A DNA stretch of 64,000 bases from the NCBI RefSeq assembly GCF_023078275.1, contig NC_062993.1, positions 6,075,252-6,139,251 on the forward strand, in the 5' to 3' direction. The notes beneath the pieces were generated by a model. That model did no database searches. It had not been told where the DNA came from and was given only the letters and a program-made list of their open reading frames with translations. The position numbers and the translations under genes were made by a program. Below, in pieces: positions 22,871-33,532 of the stretch. Positions within the stretch are counted from its first letter, which is position 1; each line of letters opens with the position of its first letter. Origin of the DNA: Leguminivora glycinivorella. Lineage: Eukaryota; Arthropoda; Insecta; Lepidoptera; Tortricidae.

Positions 22871-23834
22871 GCTTAAATGTTCTAATTACTGGCACTGATG
22901 TAATGAAATGCTATACCGCATATGCAATTAACAAACTGCATGTAATGTAACTCCAGCTACTGTTGTTGAAACGGTATATTTTTAGAACCAAGGGCACGTT
23001 AGGTCAAGCTGCTAAGCTTCTTATTAGGAAATTGAATATTCCTGATCGTAGTAAGTACTGCACAATTTAGAAATCCTAAATTATCTTGCCTTGCTTTCTT
23101 TATAAAATGTAGTAATAATGTACGATTATTGCTTAAGTGACAAATATATGATGGGAGCCGCCAGCAGTAATGTGTTGTGGGCATAGACCATTTCGTTTCA
23201 CCGTCTTTCGACGTAATTTCAGGTTTGTTAAACTTAAGTGTTTTGACCTTTTTGTCACTTTTTGACTACCAATTTAGACCCTTAGGCGTTCAGTATACTT
23301 AGTAGAAGCGGACCTAGATGACTCCATCTGGAATGGATTCTGGCTCTGCTGAGCTCAAAGTATGTGAGTACTAAACTAACCCTGCCGGGAAAAACTGCAA
23401 GGGCCATAGAGAGTTTAGAGAAATTTTCGACTTCGCAGTGGGGCCACGATGCCCACGATAGAAGGCCTGAACTGGAAGAATTTAGAATTTAGATCAAGTA
23501 CCTACGATGAGATGAGACTCATTTTTCAGCATCAACGAAAATAAAATACACAAACATATTGTGGCTCTAATGTTTCTAATATTTAAGTTCTTAAGTTTAT
23601 CCAAAATTAAACTGTGATATCGTAAAACTTAAGGACGAGATTAGAATAAAACAGACGAATGGTTCAATGTCCGCAACGGGATGTTTGTATACAAAATGGC
23701 GATTTGGGTAATTAGGCCTTTGTTTCGTGCAGAATTGATTTAGACGCGAGACTAAACGTGCGATAACCTCAAACTTTACCAAGACTTACAATTATAATAA
23801 ATACTTACAATGGTGCAATCGCTTGCATTAGAGA
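22871..23834. other. Gene-free stretch
   Basis: No gene recognised. The part after 23280 may be decayed LINE sequence leading into the fragment at 23835. Confidence 0.35.
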
Positions 23835-23930
23835 TGAGACTAGCTCAGGACCGGGACAAGTGGCGTACTAGAAACGAGGCCTATGCTCAGCAGTGGGCGA
23901 TAAAAGATGATGATGATGATGATATTGATT
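23835..23930 (+). pseudogene. RTE-like LINE C-terminal scrap
   Basis: Reads EMRLAQDRDKWRTRNEAYAQ then QWAIKDDDDD into a GATGATGAT tail. The last residues of an RTE-type ORF. Confidence 0.65.
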
Positions 23931-23954
23931 CACTTGCATTAATATTATCTAGCA

Positions 23955-24165
23955 CAAAATAGTACATTACGATACAAGTGCGTAAAAAAAATAACGATAA
24001 ATTAGTGTTTTAAATCGACACGAGGCGAATTTCCTTTTCGCACGTGTATCGTACGACGTTTTTCAGTACAGAATTAAGTTTCGACCTGGCATATAATGAA
24101 CCACTTCTCGCACTAGTGCGTAAAAAAAAACACCATCTGTACTGAAAATTAACTTATGTCGGCGG
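23955..24165 (+). mobile_element. MITE family W, copy 1
   Basis: Starts TACATTACGATACAAGTGCG, contains TTTAAATCGACACGAGG and CGTACGACGTTTTTCAGTAC, and ends ACACCATCTGTACTGAAAA. Fuller copies lie at 50030-50262 and 59088-59300; a partial one is at 45590-45715. Confidence 0.75.
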
Positions 24166-24284
24166 CCGATCATAAGAGCAGGCAGATCGTGAAGTTTCTA
24201 GGCATGTGTGAAACGTCAGTATATGTAACATGTATACGAGTAGGTAAGAACGTTCCGAAAACCGGACTTCCATGCGTCCTTAAA

Positions 24285-24355
24285 AAGTAATCGGTCCGCT
24301 TTCCATCAGGCGGACCGTATACCTGTTTGCCACCGACGTGGTATAAAAAAAATCT
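24285..24355 (+). repeat. Retroposon tail (TACCATCAGGCG type), decayed
   Basis: CCGCTTTCCATCAGGCGGACC...TTTGCCACC...ATAAAAAA. Same type as 37078-37160 and 46990-47105. Confidence 0.55.
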
Positions 24356-24826
24356 GCTTTACTTATTTCCCTGTTGACATCAAAATATTCAATCAATTCA
24401 ATCATAAACGAGATCGTGACCCACCTTAACTGTAAATCGATTGCATTCAACTGCTACAATGGCGTCCTAATCAAATGTTTGAACTGCATCAACATTCAGT
24501 TCTTTGTCAACATGACATCCGTTCCGATTCATATGCTAAGCAGTGTTTGGTCAAGGTTCGGCAGACGCCATAACGGCAGAACGCCACCCATAACGAAGAG
24601 AGCTTTGGTTCTAAAGTTGTGGCTCTGTGTTGCAGGTCATATGTATTTGGTAGGGTTGCCCAGACATGGGATGGGACGTTTTTCTTAATACGAGTATCAT
24701 CGTTGTACAACCAGTATACGCAGCTATACGCTGGTGCACATCTGTTCGATCCATTGGGATCTTTTATGCAATTAATTCTACTAATATCTGGGCGACCGAG
24801 CTTCGCTGGGTTCTGTTTCGTATCCT

Positions 24827-25090
24827 TGACATGTGTCGCCATCTAGTTCAAAAATAAATAGTACCTACATCGGGCGAAAGAATTCTCAGCCTGAACAACA
24901 CAACTACTCCACACGAGATGGCGCGCGTTTCGCCACAAAAGCTCAAATAGTGTATTTTTCTATTCGTGTTAGCCTTGACCTGTGTCGCCATCTAGTCTTT
25001 GCAATAAATAGTACTTACATCGACCGAAAAATTCTGTCTTAACAGTACAACTACTGCACACGAGATGTCGCGCGAAGAAAGACGCATGAA
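24827..25090 (+). repeat. Two ~145-bp direct repeats with CGCCATCTAGT
   Basis: TTGACATGTGTCGCCATCTAG at 24827 and TTGACCTGTGTCGCCATCTAG at 24972 each lead through AATAAATAGTAC(C/T)TACATCG to CACACGAGATG(G/T)CGCGCG. The spacing is about 145 bp. Confidence 0.7.
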
Positions 25091-25209
25091 AACTCGAAAA
25101 TTCGCGTTTTCCGGGACCTAAGAATAAGTTAGATCGATTTTTCACCCCCAAAAACCCCCACATAACAAATTTCAGCGAAATCGTTAGAGCGGTTTCCTAG
25201 ATCGTCGGT

Positions 25210-25440
25210 ATATATAAATAAATTATACAAGAATTGCTCGTTTAAAAGTATAAGATTTAGGAGCTTCTCGACTACCTCCATGTGTTTGATGATTAGGCTC
25301 ATGGGTAGCTCTAGCTCTCTCAAGGTGTTTGGTTCCAGGCAATCTGCTCCAAAGTTCTTCGTTCTCTGTCTGGCGAGAGCGTGACATTCTTACATTAGAT
25401 GTCTGACGGTCTCTTCCTTTTCACCACAAATACGACTGTT
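25210..25440 (-). pseudogene. LINE C-terminal fragment
   Basis: The reverse complement reads ICGEKEETVRHLM, then ECHALARQRTKNFGAD and ELPMSLIIKHMEVVEKLLN, matching the 10755-10920 fragment. Broken by a stop within the zinc block. Confidence 0.7.
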
Positions 25441-25454
25441 TAACTAACTTTTAT

Positions 25455-25725
25455 TATTATTATAAATGGGCTTACTCTTGGCCACAGACTAGCCAAAGGC
25501 AAAGACGTGGCCTACGATGGAGTGAGCTCGCCCAGAAGATGCCTGTTCACTCTTGATTTGAAGGTTGCCGGGTTATATGAGCTCGGAAATATAGCCGCCG
25601 GCAAGGAATTCCACTCCTTGGCAGTGCGCATAAGAAAAGAAGAAGCAAAGCGCTTCGTGCGAATTCGTGGAATATCTACCAAGTAAGGATGGAGACCGGC
25701 CATGCGTCTAAAGTCCGATGGTAGA
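25455..25725 (-). pseudogene. LINE ORF2 C-terminus (CR1/Jockey-like)
   Basis: A frame from 25703 to the stop at 25512 reads MAGLHPYLVDIPRIRTKRFA, FLMRTAKEWNSLPAAIFPSS and YNPATFKSRVNRHLLGE. The TKRF..SFL.RT...WNSLP..(V/I)FP...N...FK..V block marks the C-terminus of CR1/Jockey-group reverse transcriptases. 5'-truncated. Confidence 0.8.
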
Positions 25726-26695
25726 ATGGGGACGGTGGAATAAGCTCTCTAACTTGAACTAAAAAGAGCCATTGTCGTGTCATCCAATATAATAATTTAG
25801 GTAAAAATAAATAATTGTAACAACCTTGTCATTTCCTTTCTTCAGACACCCTTCTGTAAGGTCAACTTATATTAGACAAAAGACTGCAGCCAAGACACAA
25901 TGTTTTGGTAACCCGACAGGGGTCACGGGTCGATGCGTGTCGTTAAAATGCATAAAATGCATTATGCATCGGCGTTACTCACGCCGTCTGGCCGTGTGCG
26001 CGGCGAATCGTAATGGGCGTGACACACAAACTGAACAACACAAAAATATGTGTACACGACGCCTAATTTATGAAGGGAAAGCCATTGACAAAAATCTTTA
26101 CTACCAAAATGTGAAGTGTGGCAAATTTCATTTATTTCTGAAGTGTAACTTCTAATGTGACTTCCAACTGACAGCGTTAAACGTTTAACGCGTATTGACA
26201 GCGTTAAACGCTAAACGCTCAGTATTGCCAGGTCGAATTTTGAAATACCTACCCCCTTCTTATTTTCATTTCCACATTACGAAGTTTCACTTCTTCCACG
26301 CGGAGGAACTCCACGCACAATTTTTTTTTTAATATTCATCACTTTATTTTGTTCTATTCTAGCTGTATTCGCTGAAAAGTAGCTGCTTAATTGGCTGAAA
26401 ATAACTACACACCAATAAATTACGACAAAAGTTAGATTCTCTTAAAACCTTTGTTGCTCCATCCGAACCCTTGATGAAAACAGCAAGAATTATTTATATA
26501 AGATAAGAGTTTAAAACAATTCCAATCAATTCAAACTCGACAAAGAATTCGACCGTACTAATTCCAAAGTTCCTTTGTTGTAGAGGTATTTAAGGACAAA
26601 AATATAAATGGTGATACATACTAAACTAGATCTAGCCATAAAGTCAAATATTTACTAACGAAGCACGCAACAAGTATTCTAACAATGATACTAAG
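25726..26695. other. Gene-free stretch
   Basis: No gene assigned. An uninterrupted 109-codon frame at 25826-26155 shows no recognisable domain. TTGACAGCGTTAAACG-type words repeat at 26167-26220. Confidence 0.35.
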
Positions 26696-26710
26696 ATATG
26701 AGCAAGATAG

Positions 26711-27047
26711 AAGCGCTGGTGGCCTAGCTGTAAGAACGTGCGACTTTCAATCCAGAGGTCGCGGGTTCGAACCCCTGCTCGTACCAATGAGTTTTTCGGA
26801 ACTTATGTTATGTGCGAATGTCATTTGATATTTGCCAGTCGCTTTTCGGTGAAGGAAAACATCGTGAGGAAACCGGACTAATTCCAATAAGGCTTAGTTA
26901 CCCTTTGGGTTGGAAGGTCAGATGGTGGTCGCTTTCGTAAAACAAGTGCCTACGCTAAATCTTGGGATTAGTTGTCACAGCGGACCCCAGGCTCCCATGA
27001 GCCGCGGCAAATGCCGGGATAACGCAAGGAGGATGCTGATGATGATG
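26711..27047 (+). mobile_element. tRNA-derived SINE with perfect 15-bp target duplication
   Basis: Starts with a tRNA-like head: A box TGGCCTAGCTGTAAGA and B box GGGTTCGAACCCC within the first 75 bp. The body follows (CCAGTCGCTTTTCGGTGAAGG, GGAAACCGGACTAATTCC), then an RTE-like end and a GATGATGATGAT tail. It is flanked on both sides by ATATGAGCAAGATAG (26696-26710 and 27048-27062), a hallmark of LINE-driven insertion. The exact duplication indicates a young insertion. Confidence 0.92.
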
Positions 27048-27062
27048 ATATGAGCAAGATAG

Positions 27063-27902
27063 TCACTGGGATATGTAATTGATCTTTATTAAAGTGACGT
27101 TTCTTTATATCAACAGGGTTAAGATGGACTGCTGTCTATCATTTATCACCATGTCTGTCACGCTCTAACAAGTATGTAAGTGCGAAAGTGACGCATGATA
27201 TTACAAGTGATGAAAACACAACCATGATACGACCACTGATCCATATTGGAACTAAACGTAGATATGTTTGATCTGTAATATTTGAAGTATATTGAAGTTG
27301 AAAAAGAGCAAATAGAATAATCATAAAACACGAAAGCTCGACAGCTCACATTACATTGAGTAGACCGAAGAGCATAAGTATAAATTCGAAATAGTCTTCA
27401 AACTGGTAAAGTTTTTATTGAAAATGGTGTTTCGACACTTATGCCTAAGTGCTTTGAGTTTTACGACTTGGATTTTACTCGAATAGTAAGCTTTAGGTTT
27501 AGAATATAAATCGTTTATTTTCGGTTAGATTACGCATATTATTTGATGTTTTGTACACCATCACCATTTCCGATGTTTTGGTTGACGCTGTTGTTGAAAA
27601 GCTCCATGAAGATTATTCAGAAATTATTTATATTTTGTAAATTTTCGCATGTAGCGGATGTTTTGGATACCATTTTTAAAACTATAAGATAGCGTAGGTA
27701 TACATTTGAAAAGATGGCCTCCCGATAAATAAATGGGACTCATACGCGTCGCTAGACTGATTGTGCCTAATAATTAAACTGGAGACAGAGGAGACTCCAA
27801 ACAATCTCGAAATTGATTTATTTGTTCTCACAGAAAGCTACCGGCTACAATATACTGACGAATTTCTAATACTGTTGCAGCCAATTTACAGTCAAAGTCA
27901 AT
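27063..27902. other. Gene-free stretch
   Basis: No gene, RNA or repeat recognised. Confidence 0.4.
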
Positions 27903-28219
27903 CGGGCCAAAGTTGTCCACCACACTTTTTTTGTAACATGGGTATTTTTTACGCGATTCATACTCAGAATCGAGAGCTCTTTCGATCCTGACAGGAGAAA
28001 AAAAATGTCCCACGATTTCCATACATTTTTTCGAACCTTCCATTCCGTTACCGCCATACAAAATGTATGAAAAAGTGGTAATTGAATTGGAAAAAAACCT
28101 TGGGACACTTTTTTTCTCCTATTAGGATTGAAAGAGCTCCCGATTCTGAGTGGAAAACACATAAAAATTTCCAAATCTAAAAAAAAAAGTGGGGTGGACA
28201 ACTTTGAAAAAAATGGCCC
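27903..28219. mobile_element. MITE family V, copy 2
   Basis: Inverted ends GGCCAAAGTTGTCCACCACAC and GTGGGGTGGACAACTTTG, with inner TCTTTCGATCCTGACAGGAG mirrored by CTCCTATTAGGATTGAAAGA. A 181-codon minus-strand frame across it is an artefact. Confidence 0.75.
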
Positions 28220-28432
28220 AATCATACTAAACTGTCTCATAAGTCTGTGTAAGTTAATTTCAATAATAAAATCGATTTTTAGACATAGCCTTGTATGCCT
28301 CTGCTGAGCAAAGTGTATAGAGTGCCCGTTGACATTGTAATTGTTGACAAATTGTAGGCATCCCTCTGCCACTACAATACGATGCCCAGAATTTGCGAAT
28401 TCTGTATTCACGGTAGGTTCCGACAGGTTGAA

Positions 28433-28670
28433 GACCGGTCTGGCTCAGTCGGCAGAGTCACCCCTGCCTGCTAAGCCGCGGTCCTGGGTTCGAATCCGGG
28501 CATTTGTTTGTGTGATGAGCCATGTCATGGATGTTTTCTATGTATAAGTGTATATGTATATTTATCTATTTAAGTATGTATACGATATACTTTGCTTAGC
28601 ACCCACAGTACAAACTTTGCTAAGTTAATCTGTGTAACTGTAAGGTATCCCCAATATTTATTTATTATTC
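28433..28670 (+). mobile_element. tRNA-derived SINE, second family
   Basis: Head GACCGGTCTGGCTCAGTCGG (A box) and GGGTTCGAATCCGGGC (B box). The body contains GTGTGATGAGCCATGTCATG and the end TAAGGTATCCCCAATATTTAT. A reversed copy lies at 45840-46075. The anticodon region is eroded and there is a long non-tRNA body, so it is not a tRNA gene. Confidence 0.85.
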
Positions 28671-28756
28671 TCTGATGTGGCTATAACAGTGTGTTCGTGA
28701 AACGTTTGTGATTCGAAAAGTTCAGTGGTGCTCAATGTATGTCTGATATTAAAACC

Positions 28757-28980
28757 GAAATAAATTACACATATGAAAGAAAAAGTGACCAAGTCCTCTG
28801 GTGCCTGAGGCTGGAATCGAACCAGCGTACTTTCCAATCGCGGGAAATGCCTCTTTATCCGCTCGGCCACCCAGGTCACAGCTGTCGAGGTCGAAATTAT
28901 CTCTCATATGAGTAATCTATACAAGGACTCGTAGCGCCCTCTTTTTCTCTCATATGTGTAATTTATTTCGGTTTTAATTT
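28757..28980 (-). mobile_element. Repeat with embedded tRNA-like sequence, copy 1
   Basis: On the minus strand ACCTGGGTGGCCGAGCGGAT (A box) is followed by GCTGGTTCGATTCCAGCC (B box and T-arm). The copy at 55669-55850 shares the tRNA-like part and both flanks (ATGAGAGATAATTTCGACCT upstream; CATATGTGTAATTTATTTCG downstream). Copy 1 is also bounded by inverted AAAACCGAAATAAATTACAC and its complement. Confidence 0.75.
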
Positions 28981-30168
28981 ATATACATAGTAGTGTGACT
29001 ACTTTAAGACAGCACAAGTTGAAATATTTTCAATAGATTATAATTTAACTTGTGTTCATTAGAATTGATTTATGTCTGATATGTTTAAAATTCCTGCAAA
29101 AAAATCTGTCTATAAACCCACGGTATGATTAAGACAATTGGAGGTACAATAGCGAGAAATTGGCTATTGTAGATCAAATAAATAGTCGAAAGAAGTTTTC
29201 TTTTGGTTTTACTTATGGATTGGTATGGAATTCGATCCCACGTCAATTGTTTGTGCTTAATTGATTTAAAGGTCAAGATGTCTTGCTTTATGAAGAATTT
29301 ATTAAATACTAGAGTCAGTTCTTTTGTTATTTCCTCGTTTTCCTTCTCCTGAGTGTTTGTAAAAAGCTAAGACTAAAATTAAAGACCTCACTCCCGTTTA
29401 AATAAATCTTCGCTTTTAAAAAATCCGTCCCTTGGGTCCGTTATAATTTTTTTCAAACGTTACTTCGGATGAAAAATTATCTTAATTAACAGTCTGTGAA
29501 AAGAATCCTGAAGCAGATGACATGGTAGTCTTTATTTTCAAAAAAATATTTTTGGATCCACATCTACAGAGCGTCCTAAGGATCCGCGACAGGGTGATAT
29601 TGATAACATATTGTCTTTGGAACAGCAATGCGAATTGATCAAGCTTTTAAGTCAAATACGGTTATGATTTGTCGTATCTGTCTACGTGATAGCGTGACAA
29701 TGACAGAGTCCGTCTCTTTCTGTGATGCGGTGTTAAAAGGTGACGGATAGGTACTTTTAGGATTTGGATAACTCCGTCAATCTTAATAGAATAATGTACG
29801 AGTATGTTAGTCGTTCTATGAGAGAAGTATCCTTAATCCTTATGCTCCAATTCATAAAGACCCTATATGCATGGATGTATCGCTACATCAAGTCCTACCC
29901 TTTAAACAAGTTTCATTACTTTTATGGAAAGTTGCTCTGGAAACGCCATATTTATATCTAAAGCGGATAAATTAATGTCTTTATCACCGTTACGTAGTGC
30001 TCGCAAATTAGATACGAGTCTGGTTTATGACAGGAATGGATAGTGTCCATTTATAACGATAGACTAGTTTTCATCCGAGAAATTGATAGACCTTAAGGTT
30101 TTACAAAGATAATCAATCGTATATAGTTCTGACCTACTACTACCCCGTACTAGATAATCTCAATATAA
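28981..30168. other. Gene-free stretch
   Basis: No gene or repeat recognised. Confidence 0.4.
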
Positions 30169-30291
30169 AGTGATGATTTCTGTACCTTGTCGTATTACCG
30201 TCTTGTTTGAAATGTCATACGAAATTGTCAAACGATTAAAAGCGACAAGGTACAGACAGATATCATCACTTCTTTATGCCAGTGACTGTTC
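30169..30291. mobile_element. mariner-like MITE (CAGTGACTG end), truncated
   Basis: TGATGATTTCTGTACCTTGTCG at the left and GACAAGGTACAGACAGATATC with TATGCCAGTGACTGT at the right. Same family as 32984-33121, which is complete. Confidence 0.7.
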
Positions 30292-30609
30292 CACCAAATC
30301 GTACGGGGTATTTTATACTAAATATTGTAGATTGTATATATGGGTATAGACCAAGGCCTGTTAAACTCTCTTAGTAAGATAAGACCGCTTGTAATGCGCA
30401 TATAGTAATTGGTCGTTCGTGCCGTGTATACCAGGAATAAACATTTTTTTTGTCTCCTGTTACTTAAGTCCGGCCTCCCGGCTTTAGCTAATAACCTCCT
30501 TGTGCTACCTATTTATAGCTTTCTGGCCACTGCAGCACTGATATTTTGATTGATATGTGTCAATGTCGATATTTAGGAGTTGAGGAGTGTCAATGGTTCA
30601 CGACATGAT

Positions 30610-30626
30610 CCCCCCCCCCCCCCCCC
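30610..30626. repeat. Poly-C run of 17
   Basis: Seventeen uninterrupted C residues; the complement is a G17 run. Confidence 0.95.
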
Positions 30627-30997
30627 AAACATGCGCTAAACTGGTTGTCAATTTTAGTTCCATTAATGTCCGTTGGAATTTGATTGAGACCGCCACTAGT
30701 ATAAACGTGAAGGTTGTGTGAAGTTGGCGTTCTTCTCCTAGTGAGTATTATATTCTTTGGTATACCAAATTTGGTCTTATAGACCCACACGAATCCTAAG
30801 ACTTGCCTTACAAAAAGGTCAAAAAGTTTTGAGTGTTTTGCCAGATTCTCACGTTTGTGCCCCATGTGTGGTAAAATGCTGATAATAAAACTATATATAA
30901 ACATCCTTTATCCTCGAGCCCCTGATCTTAAGCACTCAGTGTCCTGATTACTGATAACGAATGATTTACTACGGAGACTGTTGCCTGTTCCGATATG

Positions 30998-31346
30998 AGA
31001 GCAAGTCATCATCATCATCCTCCTTGCGTTATTCCGACATTTTCCACGGCTCATGGGAGCCTGGGGTCCGCTTTGACAACTAATCCCATGACTTGGCGTA
31101 GGCACTAGTTTTACGAAAGCAACTGCCATCTGACCTTCCAACCCGAAGGGTAACTAGGCCTTATTGCAATTAGTCCGGTTTCCTCACGATGTTTTCCTTC
31201 ACCGAAAAGCGACTGGCAAATATAAAATGACATTTCGCACATAAGTTCCGAAAAACACATTAGTACGAGCCGGGGTTCGAACTGTTCGAACCCATCGCTC
31301 CGGATTGAAAGTCGCACGCTCTTACCGCTAGACCACCAGCGCTTTT
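30998..31346 (-). mobile_element. tRNA-derived SINE (same family as 26711), reversed
   Basis: The reverse complement starts AGCGCTGGTGGTCTAGCGG, carries the B box and the GAAGGAAAACATCGTGAGGA body, and ends in GATGATGATGA. The B-box area is duplicated (GGGTTCGAACAGTTCGAACC), so transcription may be impaired. Confidence 0.88.
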
Positions 31347-31439
31347 TTATATCGATATGAGCCCAGTAAGCCCATTTATAATTAAAAAAAAAAATTGCAA
31401 GTATACAAGAAATATTCATTACTAGATTTGGAATATCAC

Positions 31440-31530
31440 ATTTGGTCTTCATTCTGTCAAGACAACAGTAGCACTGAAACTTGAGGAGTTGTGTGTTCTG
31501 TGTACCTCTTTTGGAAATACGGGCGTGAGT
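31440..31530 (+). repeat. LINE 3'-tail repeat fragment
   Basis: GTAGCACTGAAACTTGAGGA and GGAAATACGGGCGTGAGTTT match the family at 40850-41095. Confidence 0.6.
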
Positions 31531-32983
31531 TTAGATATGTATGAATATTAATTAATAGACTATTCAGACCACATTTAATAATGTGTAAATTATTAGGGAG
31601 AAAAGTTTCACAGACACACATAATAGATACCGCGAACTTACAATGCAACAAAGATGCAATAACTCATTACTGCAACGCTCAATGAAACGTAGCGTAACCA
31701 ATAACTGCATTTCGCATAAAACTTGCATAACCCGCGGTAAGTGACGCAAGTGACGCGTAAAAATAACGCGTAACTGGGTTACGCCGAAATTGGACGCGAC
31801 GCGTGGGGTACACGGGACACAACCATTCATGGAGATTACGTTGCGAGAAAACAATAGATATCTTATACAAGTTAGCTACTGGTTTATGACATTAAAACCC
31901 AACAGGATATTTCCCAAGTAAAACAAATGAACAATGAATGTTGACTCTTTTCTTTAAAGTTAAGGGGCTCCACACGATTTTCATTGATTTTTGACAAGTT
32001 TTTTAGTTGAAACTCCTAAATTTGCACTACAGATAAGACCATAAGACCAACGGCCATCGGTTCTTCCACCCTAGCCAAAGGTCCCCAAGCTCCCTAAAGC
32101 TCAAAATAGTCAAAATGTGTTAAATACAAAGTACTAAATACAAATTAGATATTCGTAGGTACATGGTATGACCTACATATCCGTGGCAAATGGGGTAAAT
32201 GTTCAAAAGGAAATGGAGCTTACAGGATATTTGCTTCCTGCATTTCTGTTCCTGTTTTTAATATAAATCCTCATCATGTTATAATAGATTTACAATATGA
32301 CCTTTTGATAAATGAAATATACACAATAAACATATCCTTTTTTTTTGCTTTGATGTATTATTTTAGATTCGGTTGAAATCATTGTACTAATCATAATTAT
32401 TTCGCACTAAAATCGTTTCAAGTATTTGTGTGTCAACTAGTGTTCAGTGGCTAAAAAAAGTATGTCATATAAATAAATGGTGCAACCAAACACGAAGTAG
32501 ACATTGATATACACTAAAATGGATTAAATCTGGTCACTTTATATTACAATTTCCATTCAGAACTACAGATTATTCATAGAATATCAGTGTACTTATATGC
32601 TAAAGTACCTGACTAGACGGGGATAGAATTGTAGGAACAACAATAGAACAATAAGACGTACACAATCTTGGGATCTAAGTATTGTTAAGTTAATACCTAC
32701 ACATTGTCATGTACATTACCTCTTCTACGCACAAATGTTACTTACTTTAATACAAAGGAAATCTTTGTTAGTAGCTTGTTAGTAAGTTACGTTGTCTCAT
32801 GATTCATTTTCTTTCTTGGCACCAGCTGTTTCCTGCTGCATTTGCATTTATTTATGATGTCGTTATAAAGTTTCCTTACATGATGTTAATCACCTTTTAG
32901 CTCGTTTTTTTATTGTAAAAAAGTTGGGTTTATATAACCTATCCTGCTAGTGCATACCTACCCTATTATTGACTGTTTGTTGG
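31531..32983. other. Gene-free stretch upstream of the ADAM exons
   Basis: No coding exon recognised. I looked for an ADAM signal-peptide exon ending in phase 1. One hydrophobic frame (MIHFLSWHQLFPAAFAFIYD at about 32800) lacks a splice donor and is not accepted. Confidence 0.4.
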
Positions 32984-33121
32984 TACAGTCACCGGCATAA
33001 ATAAGTAATGATTTCTGTACCTTATCGCTTTTAATCGTTTGACAATTTCGTATGACATTTCAAACAAGACGTTAATGTGACAAGGTTTAGAAATCATCAC
33101 GTATTTATGCCGGTGACTGTA
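32984..33121. mobile_element. mariner-like MITE, complete
   Basis: Perfect ends TACAGTCACCGGCATAAATA and TATTTATGCCGGTGACTGTA. Includes TTTTAATCGTTTGACAATTT, also seen at 30169-30291. Confidence 0.85.
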
Positions 33122-33440
33122 CATAATTATGCATTTAAAATTATTAGCGCCAAATAAGATTTGTGTTGGCGTTTATTGCTGGTTTGTGTAAGCTAATACA
33201 GTATTGACAAGGTGCATGAAGGAGTGGCACTAATTATCACAGACATACGTATAATAAGTTATAACTTATGGATTATTAAACTATAATGGTAGTGGCCGCG
33301 TTTGAAATAATTTTACTCCATACGATTTAAATGAGATGATGATTTGTACCAGTCCTTCTGGCACATCTGTATATTCTTACGATTCCACAATGACAGTCTT
33401 GCTCTTTACAATTCTAATGATATTTTTTTTATTGTTTCAG

Positions 33441-33532
33441 ATCCCTCTTCAGACTTCAGTAAACATAGCATAGTTAGGCCGAAATTTCACCACACAAGGA
33501 CGAAAAGAGAAATAACCACGACACAAGATGAG
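33441..33532 (+). CDS. ADAM exon a: propeptide
   Basis: Reads PSSDFSKHSIVRPKFHHTRT then KREITTTQDE, propeptide start. Acceptor TTGTTTCAG; donor after GAG. It starts in phase 1, so an upstream exon must supply one base and the signal peptide. Confidence 0.85.

Noticed and set aside
26711..26785. A tRNA gene
   Set aside because: The A and B boxes are good but no cloverleaf closes and a 260-bp SINE body with a GAT tail follows; it is a SINE head.
27866..28411. A 181-codon minus-strand frame
   Set aside because: It covers a palindromic MITE (27903-28219) and part of its flank; no domain and no splice or promoter context.
32797..32895. A hydrophobic frame (MIHFLSWHQLFPAAFAF...) as the missing ADAM signal-peptide exon
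   Set aside because: No splice donor in the required phase, and it ends at a stop.
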